Shown here: one piece after another, positions 25,901 through 39,916 of the stretch
Numbering within the stretch: the first letter of the stretch is position 1
How the letters are laid out: each line of letters begins with the position of its first letter
Source of the DNA: Larix kaempferi
Taxonomy: Eukaryota > Streptophyta > Pinopsida > Pinales > Pinaceae
DNA: 64,000 nucleotides
Direction of reading: 5' to 3'
Assembly (NCBI GenBank): GCA_027924585.1
Contig: BSBM01000059.1
Location: 186,001 to 250,000 of the forward strand
Position numbers and translations under genes: made by a program
The notes under the pieces: generated by a model
The model's input: only the letters and a program-made list of their open reading frames with translations
Database searches by the model: none
What the model was told of the DNA's origin: nothing

Positions 25901-28900
25901 CACAGCAACTTTTGTGACGTTACGAGCTAATTTCACACCCTTTAAACTCAAGTCTAGCGAAAACGCATGGTGGCATTTCGACCTTGATCAACTTCTCGGA
26001 ATTGGAAATTGAGCACAGATTTGGATGTACCATTGGTAGACAAGTGCGCACACCAACTTTCGTGACATTCCAAGCTATTTTCCCGCCTTTTTTAATTCCA
26101 AGTCTAGCGAAAAAAGCATGCTCGAGCTTCGACTTTCACCAACTTCTCGGAATTGAAAATTGAGCATAGATTTGGATGTCCCATTTGTAGACATGCGTGC
26201 ACGGCAACTTTCGTGACGCTACGAGCTAATTTCACACCCTTTAAGCTCAAGTCTAGCGAAAACGCATGGTGGCATTTCGAATTTGACCAACTTCTTGGAA
26301 TTGAAATTTGAGAATAGATTTGAAAGTCACATTGTTAGACAAGCATCCACGCCAACTTTCATAACGTTTCGAGCTTTTTTCTCCCCCTTTAAGCCCAAGT
26401 CTAGCGAAAACGCACGGATGAGTTTCGACTTTCACCAACTTCTCAAAATTTAAAATAGAGCATATATTTGGATGTCCCGTTGGTAGACAAGTGCGCACGC
26501 CAACTTCCTTCACATTCCGAGCTATTTTCCTACCTTTTAAGCCCAAGTCTAGCGAAAACGCACGGTCAAGTTTCAACTTTAACCAACTTCTCGGAATTGA
26601 AATTTGAGAATAGTTTTGGATGTCTTATTGGTAGACAAGCGTCCACACCAACTTTCGTCACATTCTGAGCTATTTTATCCCCCTTTAAGCCCAACTCTAG
26701 AGAAAACGCACGGTCGCGTTTCGTCTTTGACCTACTTCTCGGAATTGAAAACTGAGAAAAGATTTGGATGTCCCATTTTCTAACATGCGTGGACAACAAC
26801 TTTCGTGACGTTACGAGCTAATTTCACACCCTTTAAGCTCAAGTCTAACGAAAATTTTGACTTTGACCAACTTCTGGGAATTGAAATTTGAGAATATATT
26901 TGGATGTCTCGTTGGTAGACAAGTGCGCATGCCAACTTTCGTGATGTTCCGAGCTATTTTCCCACCCTTTAAGCCCAAGTCTAGCGAAAACACATGATCG
27001 AGTTTCAACTTTGACCAATTTCCCGAAATTGAAATTTGAGAATAGTTTTGGATGTCCCATTGGTAAACAAGCATCCATGCCAACTTTCGTGACGTGCCGA
27101 CCTATTTTCTGCCCCATTAAGCCCAACTCTAGTGAAAACGTACGGTCGAGTTTCGAATTTCACCAACTTCTCCAAATTGAAAATTGAGCATAGATTTGGA
27201 TGTCCCATTTGTAGACATGCGCACACAGCAAAATTCGTGACGTTACGAGCTAATTTCACACCCTTTAAGCTCAAGTCTAGCGAAAACACATGGTGGCATT
27301 TCGACTTTGACCAACTTCTGGGAATTGAAATTTGAGAATAGATTTGGATGTCCTGTTGGTAGACAAGTGTGCACGCCAACGTTCGTGACGTTACGAGCTA
27401 ATTTCACACCCTTTAAGCTCAAGTCTAGAGAAAACGCATGGTGGCGTTTCGACTTTGACCAAGTTCTGGGAATTGAAATTTGCGAATAGATTTGGATGTC
27501 CCGTTGGTAGACAAGTGCCCATGCCAACTTTCATGATGTTCCGAGGTATTTTATCCCCCTTTAAGCCCAAGTCTAGAGAAAACGCACGGCCGCGTTTCGG
27601 GTTTGACCTACTTCTCGGAATTGAAAATTGAGAATAGATTCGGACGTCCCATTTGTAGACTGGTGTGCACACCAACTTTCGTGACGTTCCAAGCTATTTT
27701 TTCACCCTTTAAGCTCAAGCCTAGCAAAAACGCACGGTCGATTTTCGACATTCACCAACTTCTCGAAATTGAAAATTGAGCATTGATTTGGATTTCCCAT
27801 TGGTAGACAAGTGTGCACGCCAACGCTCATGACGTTCCGAGCTATTTTCCCACCCTTTAAGCTTAAGTCTAGCGAAAACGAATGGTGGCGTTTCGACTTT
27901 GACCAAGTTCTGGGAATTGAAATTTGAGAATAGATTTGGATGTCCCGTTGGTAGACAAGTGCCCATGCCAACGTTCGGGACGTTCCGAGGTATTTTCTCG
28001 CCCTTTAAGCCCAACTCTAGAGAAAACGCACGATCGTGTTTCGGGTTTGACCTGCTTCTCGGAATTGAAAATCGGGAATAGATTTGGATGTCCCATTTGT
28101 AGACATGCGTGCAAAGCAAATTTCGTGACGTTATGAGCTAATTTCACACCCTGTAAGCTAAAGTCTAGCGAAAACATATGGTGGCGTTTCGACTTTGACC
28201 AACCTATGGGAATTGAAAATTAAGAATAGATTTAGATGTCCCATTGGTAGACAAGCGTCCACGCCAACTTTCATGATGTTTCGAGCTTTGTTCTCCCCCT
28301 TTAAGCCCAAGTCTACTTAAAACACACGGTCGAATTTCGACTTTCACCAAATTCTTGGAATTGAAAATTGAGCATAGATTTGGATTTCCCGTTGGTAGAA
28401 AAGTGTGCACGCCAACGTTCGCGATGTTCTGAGCTATTTTCCCACCCTTTAAGCCCAAGTCTAGCGAAAACACACTGTCGAGGTTTGACTTCGACGAACT
28501 TTGCTGAATGGAAAATTGAGCGTAGATTTGGATGTCCCGTTGGTAGACAAGTCCGCACGCCAACTTTCGTGATGTTCCGAGCTATTTTCCCACCCTTTAA
28601 TCCCAAGTCTAGCGAAAACGCACGGTCGAGTTTCAACTTTGACCACCTTCTCGGAATTGAAATTTGAGAATAGTTTTGGATGTCCCATTGGTAGACAAGC
28701 GTCCATGCCAACTTTCCTGATGTTCCGAACTATTTTCTCCCCCTTTAAGCCCAAGTCTAGCGAAAACGGACGGTTGAGTTTTGACTTTGAACAACTTCAC
28801 GGAATTGAAAATTGAGCATAGATTTGGATGTCCCATTGGTAGACAAGTGCGCATGCCAACTTTCATGGTGTTCCGAGCTATTTTCCCGCCCTATAATCCC

Positions 28901-29914
28901 AAGTCTAGCAAAAAAAGCATGGTCGATTTTCAACTTTGCCAACTTCTCGGAATTGAAATTTGAGAATAGTTTTGGATGTCCCATTGGTAGACAAGCGTCC
29001 ATGCCAACTTTCGTGACGTTTCGAGCTATTTTCTCCCCCTTTAAGCCCAAGTTTAGTGAAAACGAACGGTCGAGTTTCAACTTTGACCAACTTCTTGGAA
29101 TTGAAATTTGAGAATAGTTTTGGATGTCCCATTGGTAGACAAGTGGCCACACCAACTTTCATCACATTTCGAGCTATTTTATCCCCCTTTAAGCCCAACT
29201 CTACTGAAAACACACGGTCGCGTTTCGGCTTTGACCTACTTCTCGGAATTGAAAATTGAGAATAGATTTGGATGTCCCATTTGTGGACATGCGTACACAA
29301 CAACTTTCGTGACGTTACGAGCTAATTTCACACCCTTTAAGCTCAAGTCTAGCGAAAACTCACGGTCGAGTTTCAACTTTGACCAACTTCCCGGAATTTA
29401 AATTTGAGAATAGTTTGGGATGTCCCATTGGTAGACAAGCGTCCACACCAACTTTCGTGACGTTCCGACCTATTTTCTGCCCCATTAAGCCCAACTCTAG
29501 TGAAAACGTATGGTCGAGTTTTGACTTTCACCAACTTCTCGGAATTAAAAATTGAGCATATATTTGGATGTCCCATTTGTAGACATGCACGCACAACAAA
29601 TTTCGTGACGTTAAGAGCTAATTTCACACCCTTTAAGCTCAAGTGTAGTGAAAACGCATGGTGGCATTTCGACTTTGACCAACTTCTTGAATTGAAATTT
29701 GAGAATAGATTTGGATGTACCGTTGGTAGACAAGTGCGCACGCCAACTTTCGTGACGTTTTGAGTTATTTACCCACCCTTTAAGCCCAAGTCTAGCAAAA
29801 ACGCAGGATCGAGTTTCAACTTTGACCAACTTCTTGGAATTGAAGTTTGAGAATAGATTTGGATGTCCCATTGGTAGACAAGCGTCCATGCCAACTTTCG
29901 TGACGTTTCGAGCT
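19914..29914. repeat. HOR unit U3, full length
   Basis: A full 68-monomer HOR of 10,001 bp, which includes one extra G at about 23500. It shares variants with U7 that are absent from U1, U2 and U4, such as CACGGTCAAGTTTC near 26565 (51711 region in U7), ATATATTTAGATTTCC near 25574 (50718 in U7) and CTCCAAATTG near 27172 (52316 in U7). It is the first unit of the inferred 25.1-kb duplicated block. Confidence 0.95.
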
Positions 29915-32900
29915 ATTTTCTCCTCCTTTAATCCCAAGTCTAGCGAAAACGCACGGTCGAGTTTCGACTTTGACCAGCTTCGCGGAATTGAAAATTGAGC
30001 ATAGATTTGGATTCCCTGTTGGTCGACAACTGCACACGCCAACTTTCGTGATGTTCCGAGAAATTCTCCACCCTTTAAGGCTAAGTCTAGCAAAAACGCA
30101 CGGTCGAGTTTCGGCTTTGACCAACTTCTCGGAATTGAAATTTGAGAATAGATTTGGATATCCCATAGGTAGACAACCGTGCACGCCAACTTTCGTGATG
30201 TTCTGAGCTATTTTATTCCCCTTTATGCCCAACACTAGAGAAAACGCACGGTTGCATTTCGGCTTTGACCTACTTCTCGGAATTGAAAATTGAGAATAGA
30301 TTTGGATGTCCCATTTGTGGACATGCGCGCACAGCAACGTTCGTGACGTTCCGAGCTATTTTCTCCCCCTTTAAGACCAACTCTAGCGAAAACGCACGAT
30401 CAAGTTTCAACTTTGACCAACTTCTCAGAATTGAAATTTGAGAATAGTTTTGGATGTCCCATTGGTAGACAAGTGTCCACACGAACTTTCGTGACATTCC
30501 GAGCTATTTTCTCCCCCTTTAAGCCCAACTCTAGAGAAAACGCACGGTCTCGTTTCGGCTTTGACCTACTTCTCGAAATTGAAAATTGAGAATCGATTTG
30601 GATGTCCCATTTGTAGACATGCGCGCACAGCAACTTTCATGACGTTCCGAGCTATTTTCTCCCCCTTTATGCACAACTCTAGAGAAAACGCACGATCAAG
30701 TTTCAACTTTGACCAACTTTTCGGAATTGAAATTTGAGAATATTTTTGGATGTCCCATTGGTAGACAAGCGTCCATACCAACTTTCGTGACGTTACGAGC
30801 TAATTTCACACCCTTTAAGCTCAAGCCTAGAGAAAACTCATGGTGGCGTTTTGACTTTGACCAACTTCTCGTAATTGAAAATTGAGCATAGATTTGGATG
30901 TACCGTTGGTAGACAAGTGCGCATGCCAACTTTCGTTACGTTCTGAGCTATTTTCTCACCCTTTAAGCCCAAGTCTAGCGAAAAAACACGGTCGAGTTTC
31001 AACTTTGACCAACTTCTCGAAATTGAAATTCAAGAATAGTTTTGGATGTCCTATTGGTAGACAAGCGTCCACAGCAACTTTCGTGACATTCCGAGCTATT
31101 TTCTCCCCCTTTATGCCCAAGTCTAGAGAAAACACACGTTCAAGTTTCGACTTTGACGAACTTCACGGAATTCAAAATTAAGCATAGATTTGGATGTTCC
31201 GTTGGTAGACAAGTGAGCACGCCAACTTTCGTGACTTTTCGAGCTATTTTCCCACCCTTTAAGCCCAAGTCTAGCGTAAACGCACGGTTGCGTTTCAACT
31301 TTGAGCGGCTTCTCCGAATTGAATTGTGAGAATAGATTTGGATGTCCCATTTGTAGACAAGCGTCCATGCCAACTTTCGTGACGTTTCGATCTATTTTCT
31401 CCCCCTTTAATCCCAAGTATAGCAAAAACGCACCATCGAGTTTCGACTTTGACCAAATTCACCAAATTGAAAATTGAGCATAAATTTGGATGTCCCGTTG
31501 GTAGACAAGTGCGCACGCCAACTTTCGTGATGTTCCAAGCTATTTTCTCACCGTTTAAGCCCAAGTCTAGCAAAAACGCATATTCGATTTTCAACTTTTA
31601 CCAACTTCTCGAAATTTAAATTTGAGAATAGATTTGGATGTCCCATTGGTAGACAAGCGTCCATGCCAACTTTCATGACGTTTCGAGCTTTTTTCTCCCC
31701 CTTTAACCCCAAGACCAGCGAAAACGCAAGGTCGAGTTTCGACTTTGACCAACTTCTCGGAATTAAAAATTTAGAATCGATTTGGATGACCCATTTGTAG
31801 ACATGCACGCACAACAACTTTCATGACGTTACGAGCTAATTTCACACCCTTTAAGCCCAATTCTAGAGAAAACGCATGATCCAGTTTCAACTTTGACCAC
31901 CTTCTTCGAATTGAAATTTGAGAATAGTTTTAGATGTCCCATTGGTAGACAAGCATCCACACAAACTTTGTGACGTTCCGAGCTATTTTCTCTCCCTTTA
32001 AGCCCAAGTCTAGCGAAAACGCACGGACGATTTTCGACTTTCAACAACTTCTCGGAATTGAAAATTGAGCATAGATTTGGATGTCCCATTGGTAAACAAG
32101 TGCGCACGCCAACTTTCATGACGTTCCGGGGTATTTTCCCACCCTTTAATCCCAAGTCTAGCGAAAATGCATGGTCGCCTTACGGCTTTGACCTACTTCT
32201 AGGAATTTAAAACGTAGAATAGATTTGGATGTCCCATTTGTAGACATGCGCGCACAACACATTACGTGATGCTACGAGCTAATTTCACACCCTTTAAACT
32301 CAAGTCTAGCGAAAACGCATTGTGGCATTTCGACCTTGACCAACTTCACGGAATCGAAAATTGAGCATAGATTTGGATGTCCCGTTGGTAAACAAGTGTG
32401 CACGCCAACTTTCGTGACGTTTCGAGCTATTTTCCAACCCTTTAAGCCCAAGTCTAGCGTAAACGCATGGTCGCGTTTCAACTTTGACTAACTTCTCAGA
32501 ATTGAAATTTGAGAATAGATTTGGATGTCCCATTGGTAGACAAGCGTCCACACCAACGTTCGTGAAATTTCGAGCTATTTTTCCTGCTTTAAGCCAAACT
32601 CTAGAGAAAACGCGCGGTCGAATTTCAACTCTGACCAACTTCTCGGAATTGAAATTTGAGAATATTTTTGGATGTCACACTGGTAGAAAAGCGTCCACAC
32701 CAACTTTCGTAATGTTCCGAGCTATTTTCTACCCCTTTAAGCCTAAGTCTGGCGAAAACGCAGGGTCGAGTTTCGGCTTTGACCAACTTCTTGGAATTGA
32801 AATTTGAGAATAGATTTGGATATCCCATTGGTAGACAAGCATGCACACCAACTTTCATGACGTTTCGAGCTATTTTCTCCCCATTTAATCCCAAGTCTAG

Positions 32901-35900
32901 CGAAAACGCACGGTCGCATTTTGGCTTTGATGTACTTCTCGGAATTGAAATTTGAGAATAAATATGGATGCCGCATTGGTAGAGGAGCGCGTACGCCAAC
33001 TTTCGTGACGTTCTGAGCTATTTTCTCAACATTTAAGCCCAAGTCTAGCGAAAATGCACAGTCGCGTTTCGGCTTTGACCTACTTCTCGGAGTTGAAATT
33101 TGAGAATAAATTTGGATGCCCCATTCGTAGACAAGTGCATATGCCAACTTTCGTGATATTCCCGGCTATTTTCTCACCCTTTAAGCTGAAGTCTAACGAA
33201 AATGCACGGTCGTGTTTCGGACTTGACCAACTTCTCAGAATTTAAATTTGAGAATAGATATGGATGCCCCATTGGTAGACAAGCATGCACGCCAACTTTC
33301 ATGACGTTCCGAGCTATTTTCTCCCCCTTTAAGCCCAAGTCTAGCGAAACCGCACGTTCGATTTTCAACTTTGACCAACTTCTTGGAATTTAAATTTGAG
33401 AATAGTTTTGAATGTCTGATTGGTAGACAGACGTCCACGCCAACTTTTGTAACGTTCGAGCTTTTTTCTCCCCCTTTAACCCCAAGCCTAGCGAAAACGC
33501 GACGGTCGATTTTCATCTTTCACTAACTTCTCGGAATTGAAAATTGAGCATAGATTTGGATGTCCCGTTGGTAGACAAGTGCGCACGCCAACTTTCGTGA
33601 TGTTCCGAGCTATTTTCCCACCCTTTAATCCCAAGTCTATTGAAAACGCAAAGTTGAGTTTCAAGTTTGAACACCTTCTCGGAATTGAAATTTTAGAATA
33701 GTTTTGGATGTCCCATTGGTAGACAAGTGTCCATGCCAACTTTCGTGACGTTCCGAGCTATTTTCTCCCCATTTAAGCCCATGTCTGGCGAAAACACACG
33801 GTCGAGTTTCGACTTTGACCAACTTCGCGGAATTGAAAATTGAGTAGAGATTTGGATGTCCCATTGGTAGATAAGTGCGCAAGCCAACTTTCGTGACGTT
33901 CCGAGATATTTTCCCACCCTTTAATCCCAAGTCTAGCAAAAACGCACGGTCGAGTTTCAACTTTGACTAACTTGTCGGAATTCAAATTTGAGAATAGATT
34001 TGGATGTCCCATTGGTAGATAAGCATCCACGCCAACTTTCGTGACGTTTCGAGCTTTTTTCTCCCCCTTTAAGACCAAGTCTAGCGAAAACGCAACGGTC
34101 GAGTTTCGACTTTCACCAACTTCTCAGAATTGAAAATTGAGCATAGATTTGGATGTCCCATTGATAGAAAAGTGTGCACGCCAACTTTCGTAACGTTCTG
34201 AGCTATTTTCCAACCCTTTAATCCCAAGTCTATCGAAAACGCACGGTCATGTTTAAACTTTGACCAAGTTCTCGGAATTGAAATTTGAGCATAGTTTTGG
34301 ATGTCCCATTGGTAGACAAGCGTGCATGCCAACTTTCGTGACATTCCGAGCTATTTTCCACCCCTTTAATCCCAAGTCTAGCCTAAACGCACGGTCGAGT
34401 TTCAACTTTTACCAACTTCGCGGAATTGAAAATTGAGCATAGATTTGGATGTCCCATTGGTAGAAAAGTGTCCATGCTAGCTTTCATGACGTTCCGAGTT
34501 GTTTTCTCCGCCTTTAAGGCCAAGTCTAGTGAATAAGCACTGTCGAGGTTCGACTTTGACGAACTTCACGCAATTGAAAATTGAGCATAAATTTGGATGT
34601 CCCGTTGGTAGAAAAGTGTGCACGCCAACTTTCGTGACCCTCCAAGCTATTTTCCCACCCTTTAAGCCCAAGTCTAGCGAAAATGCAGAGTTGAGTTTCG
34701 ACTTTCACCAACTTCTTGGAATTGAAAATTGAGCATAGATTTGGATGTCCTATTGGTAGACAAATGCGCACGCCAACTTTCGTGACGTTCCAAGCTTTTT
34801 TTGCGCCCTTTAATTCCAAGTCTAGCGAAAAAAGCATTGTCGAGTTTCAACTTTGACCAACTTCTTGGAATTGAAATTTGAGAATAGTTTTGGATGTCCC
34901 ACTGGTAGACAAGCGTCCATGCCAACTTTCATGACGTTCCAAGCTATTTTCTCCCCCATTAAGCCCAACTCTAGTGAAAACGTACGGTCGAGTTTCGACT
35001 TTCACCAACTTCTCGGAATTGAAAATTGAGCATAGATTTGGATGTCCAATTTGTAGACATGCACGCACAGCAACTTTCGTGATGCTACAAGCTAATTTAA
35101 CACCCTTTAAGCTCAAGTCTAGCAAAAACGCATGATGGCATTTTGACTTTGAAAAACTTATTGGAATTGAAATTTGAGAATAGATTTGGATGTCCCATTG
35201 GTAAACAAGCGTGCACGCCAAATTTGGTGAGGTTTCGAGTTATTTTCTCTCCCTTTAATCCCAAGTCTAGTGAAGACGCACGATCGAGTTTCAACTTTGA
35301 CCAACTTCTTGGAATTGAAATTTGAGCATAGATTTGTATGTCCCGTTGGTAGACAAGTGCGCACGCCAACTTTCGTTACATTCCGAGCTATTTTCTTCCC
35401 CTTTAAGCCAAACTCTAGAGAAAATGCGCAGTCGAGTTTCAACTTTGACTAACTTCTCGGAATTGAAATTTGAGAATTGATTTGGATGTCACATTGTTAG
35501 ACAAGCGTCCACGCCAACTTTCGTGACGTTGCGAGTTTCGACTTTCACCAACTTCTCGGAATTGAAAATTGAGCATAGATTTAGATTTCCCGTTGGTAGA
35601 CAAGTGCGCACACCAACTTTCATGACGTTCCGACGTATTTTCCCACATTTTAAGCCCAGGTCTAGCGAAAACGCACAGTGGAGTTTCGACTTTCACCAAC
35701 TTCTCGAAATTGAAATTTGAGAATAGTTTTGGATGTCCCATTGGTAGAAAAGTGTCCACACCAACTTTCGTGACATTTCGAGCTATTTTATCCCCCCTTT
35801 AAGCACAACTCTAGAGAAAACGCACGGTCCCGTTTCGGCTTTGACCAACTTCTCGGAATTGAAAACTGAGAATAGATTTGGATGTCCTTGTAGACATGCC

Positions 35901-38900
35901 CACACAGCAACTTTTGTGACGTTACGAGCTAATTTCACACCCTTTAAACTCAAGTCTAGCGAAAACGCATGGTGGCATTTCGACCTTGATCAACTTCTCG
36001 GAATTGGAAATTGAGCACAGATTTGGATGTACCATTGGTAGACAAGTGCGCACACCAACTTTCGTGACATTCCAAGCTATTTTCCCGCCTTTTTTAATTC
36101 CAAGTCTAGCGAAAAAAGCATGCTCGAGCTTCGACTTTCACCAACTTCTCGGAATTGAAAATTGAGCATAGATTTGGATGTCCCATTTGTAGACATGCGT
36201 GCACGGCAACTTTCGTGACGCTACGAGCTAATTTCACACCCTTTAAGCTCAAGTCTAGCGAAAATGCATGGTGGCATTTCGAATTTGACCAACTTCTTGG
36301 AATTGAAATTTGAGAATAGATTTGAAAGTCACATTGTTAGACAAGCATCCACGCCAACTTTCATAACGTTTCGAGCTTTTTTCTCCCCCTTTAAGCCCAA
36401 GTCTAACGAAAACGCACGGATGAGTTTCGACTTTCACCAACTTCTCAAAATTTAAAATAGAGCATATATTTGGATGTCCCGTTGGTAGACAAGTGCGCAC
36501 GCCAACTTCCTTCACATTCCGAGCTATTTTCCTACCTTTTAAGCCCAAGTCTAGCGAAAACGCACGGTCGAGTTTCAACTTTAACCAACTTCTCGGAATT
36601 GAAATTTGAGAATAGTTTTGGATGTCTTATTGGTAGACAAGCGTCCACACCAACTTTCGTCACATTCTGAGCTATTTTATCCCCCTTTAAGCCCAACTCT
36701 AGAGAAAACGCACGGTCGCGTTTCGTCTTTGACCTACTTCTCGGAATTGAAAACTGAGAAAAGATTTGGATGTCCCATTTTCTAACATGCGTGGACAACA
36801 ACTTTCGTGACGTTACGAGCTAATTTCACACCCTTTAAGCTCAAGTCTAACGAAAATTTTGACTTTGACCAACTTCTGGGAATTGAAATTTGAGAATATA
36901 TTTGGATGTCTCGTTGGTAGACAAGTGCGCATGCCAACTTTCGTGATGTTCCGAGCTATTTTCCCACCCTTTAAGCCCAAGTCTAGCGAAAACACATGGT
37001 CGAGTTTCAACTTTGACCAATTTCCCGAAATTGAAATTTGAGAATAGTTTTGGATGTCCCATTGGTAAACAAGCATCCATGCCAACTTTCGTGACGTGCC
37101 GACCTATTTTCTACCCCATTAAGCCCAACTCTAGTGAAAACGTACGGTCGAGTTTCGAATTTCACCAACTTCTCCGAATTGAAAATTGAGCATAGATTTG
37201 GATGTCCCATTTGTAGACATGCGCACACAGCAAAATTCGTGACGTTACGAGCTAATTTCACACCCTTTAAGCTCAAGTCTAGCGAAAACACATGGTGGCA
37301 TTTCGACTTTGACCAACTTCTGGGAATTGAAATTTGAGAATAGATTTGGATGTCCCGTTGGTAGACAAGTGTGCACGCCAACGTTCGTGACGTTACGAGC
37401 TAATTTCACACCCTTTAAGCTCAAGTCTAGAGAAAACGCATGGTGGCGTTTCGACTTTGACCAAGTTCTGGGAATTGAAATTTGCGAATAGATTTGGATG
37501 TCCCGTTGGTAGACAAGTGCCCATGCCAACTTTCATGATGTTCCGAGGTATTTTATCCCCCTTTAAGCCCAAGTCTAGAGAAAACGCACGGCCGCGTTTC
37601 GGGTTTGACCTACTTCTCGGAATTGAAAATTGAGAATAGATTCGGACGTCCCATTTGTAGACTGGTGTGCACACCAACTTTCGTGACGTTCCAAGCTATT
37701 TTTTCACCCTTTAAGCTCAAGCCTAGCAAAAACGCACGGTCGATTTTCGACATTCACCAACTTCTCGAAATTGAAAATTGAGCATTGATTTGGATTTCCC
37801 ATTGGTAGACAAGTGTGCACGCCAACGCTCATGACGTTCCGAGCTATTTTCCCACCCTTTAAGCTTAAGTCTAGCGAAAACGAATGGTGGCGTTTCGACT
37901 TTGACCAAGTTCTGGGAATTGAAATTTGAGAATAGATTTGGATGTCCCGTTGGTAGACAAGTGCCCATGCCAACGTTCGGGACGTTCCGAGGTATTTTCT
38001 CGCCCTTTAAGCCCAACTCTAGAGAAAACGCACGATCGTGTTTCGGGTTTGACCTGCTTCTCGGAATTGAAAATCGGGAATAGATTTGGATGTCCCATTT
38101 GTAGACATGCGTGCAAAGCAAATTTCGTGACGTTATGAGCTAATTTCACACCCTGTAAGCTAAAGTCTAGCGAAAACATATGGTGGCGTTTCGACTTTGA
38201 CCAACCTATGGGAATTGAAAATTAAGAATAGATTTAGATGTCCCATTGGTAGACAAGCGTCCACGCCAACTTTCATGATGTTTCGAGCTTTGTTCTCCCC
38301 CTTTAAGCCCAAGTCTACTGAAAACACACGGTCGAATTTCGACTTTCACCAAATTCTTGGAATTGAAAATTGAGCATAGATTTGGATTTCCCGTTGGTAG
38401 AAAAGTGTGCACGCCAACGTTCGCGATGTTCTGAGCTATTTTCCCACCCTTTAAGCCCAAGTCTAGCGAAAACACACTGTCGAGGTTTGACTTCGACGAA
38501 CTTTGCTGAATGGAAAATTGAGCGTAGATTTGGATGTCCCGTTGGTAGACAAGTCCGCACGCCAACTTTCGTGATGTTCCGAGCTATTTTCCCACCCTTT
38601 AATCCCAAGTCTAGCGAAAACGCACGGTCGAGTTTCAACTTTGACCACCTTCTCGGAATTGAAATTTGAGAATAGTTTTGGATGTCCCATTGGTAGACAA
38701 GCGTCCATGCCAACTTTCCTGATGTTCCGAACTATTTTCTCCCCCTTTAAGCCCAAGTCTAGCGAAAACGGACGGTTGAGTTTTGACTTTGAACAACTTC
38801 ACGGAATTGAAAATTGAGCATAGATTTGGATGTCCCATTGGTAGACAAGTGCGCATGCCAACTTTCATGGTGTTCCGAGCTATTTTCCCGCCCTATAATC

Positions 38901-39916
38901 CCAAGTCTAGCAAAAAAAGCATGGTCGATTTTCAACTTTGCCAACTTCTCGGAATTGAAATTTGAGAATAGTTTTGGATGTCCCATTGGTAGACAAGCGT
39001 CCATGCCAACTTTCGTGACGTTTCGAGCTATTTTCTCCCCCTTTAAGCCCAAGTTTAGTGAAAACGAACGGTCGAGTTTCAACTTTGACCAACTTCTTGG
39101 AATTGAAATTTGAGAATAGTTTTGGATGTCCCATTGGTAGACAAGTGTCCACACCAACTTTCATCACATTTCGAGCTATTTTATCCCCCTTTAAGCCCAA
39201 CTCTACTGAAAACACACGGTCGCGTTTCGGCTTTGACCTACTTCTCGGAATTGAAAATTGAGAATAGATTTGGATGTCCCATTTGTGGACATGCGTACAC
39301 AACAACTTTCGTGACGTTACGAGCTAATTTCACACCCTTTAAGCTCAAGTCTAGCGAAAACTCACGGTCGAGTTTCAACTTTGACCAACTTCCCGGAATT
39401 TAAATTTGAGAATAGTTTGGGATGTCCCATTGGTAGACAAGCGTCCACACCAACTTTCGTGACGTTCCGACCTATTTTCTGCCCCATTAAGCCCAACTCT
39501 AGTGAAAACGTATGGTCGAGTTTTGACTTTCACCAACTTCTCGGAATTAAAAATTGAGCATATATTTGGATGTCCCATTTGTAGACATGCACGCACAACA
39601 AATTTCGTGACGTTAAGAGCTAATTTCACACCCTTTAAGCTCAAGTGTAGTGAAAACGCATGGTGGCATTTCGACTTTGACCAACTTCTTGAATTGAAAT
39701 TTGAGAATAGATTTGGATGTACCGTTGGTAGACAAGTGCGCACGCCAACTTTCGTGACGTTTTGAGTTATTTACCCACCCTTTAAGCCCAAGTCTAGCAA
39801 AAACGCAGGATCGAGTTTCAACTTTGACCAACTTCTTGGAATTGAAGTTTGAGAATAGATTTGGATGTCCCATTGGTAGACAAGCGTCCATGCCAACTTT
39901 CGTGACGTTTCGAGCT
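29915..39916. repeat. HOR unit U4, full length
   Basis: A full HOR of 10,002 bp, which includes two extra bases at about 33501 and 34094. It shares a distinctive variant set with U8: TTTGTGGACATGCGCGC near 30314, CTACTGAAAACACAC near 38318 where U1, U2, U3 and U7 read CTACTTAAAACACAC, and AAAATGCATGGTGGC near 36262. It also shares GTGTCCACACC near 39147 with U5, where U1, U2, U3, U6 and U7 have GTGGCCACACC. Confidence 0.95.
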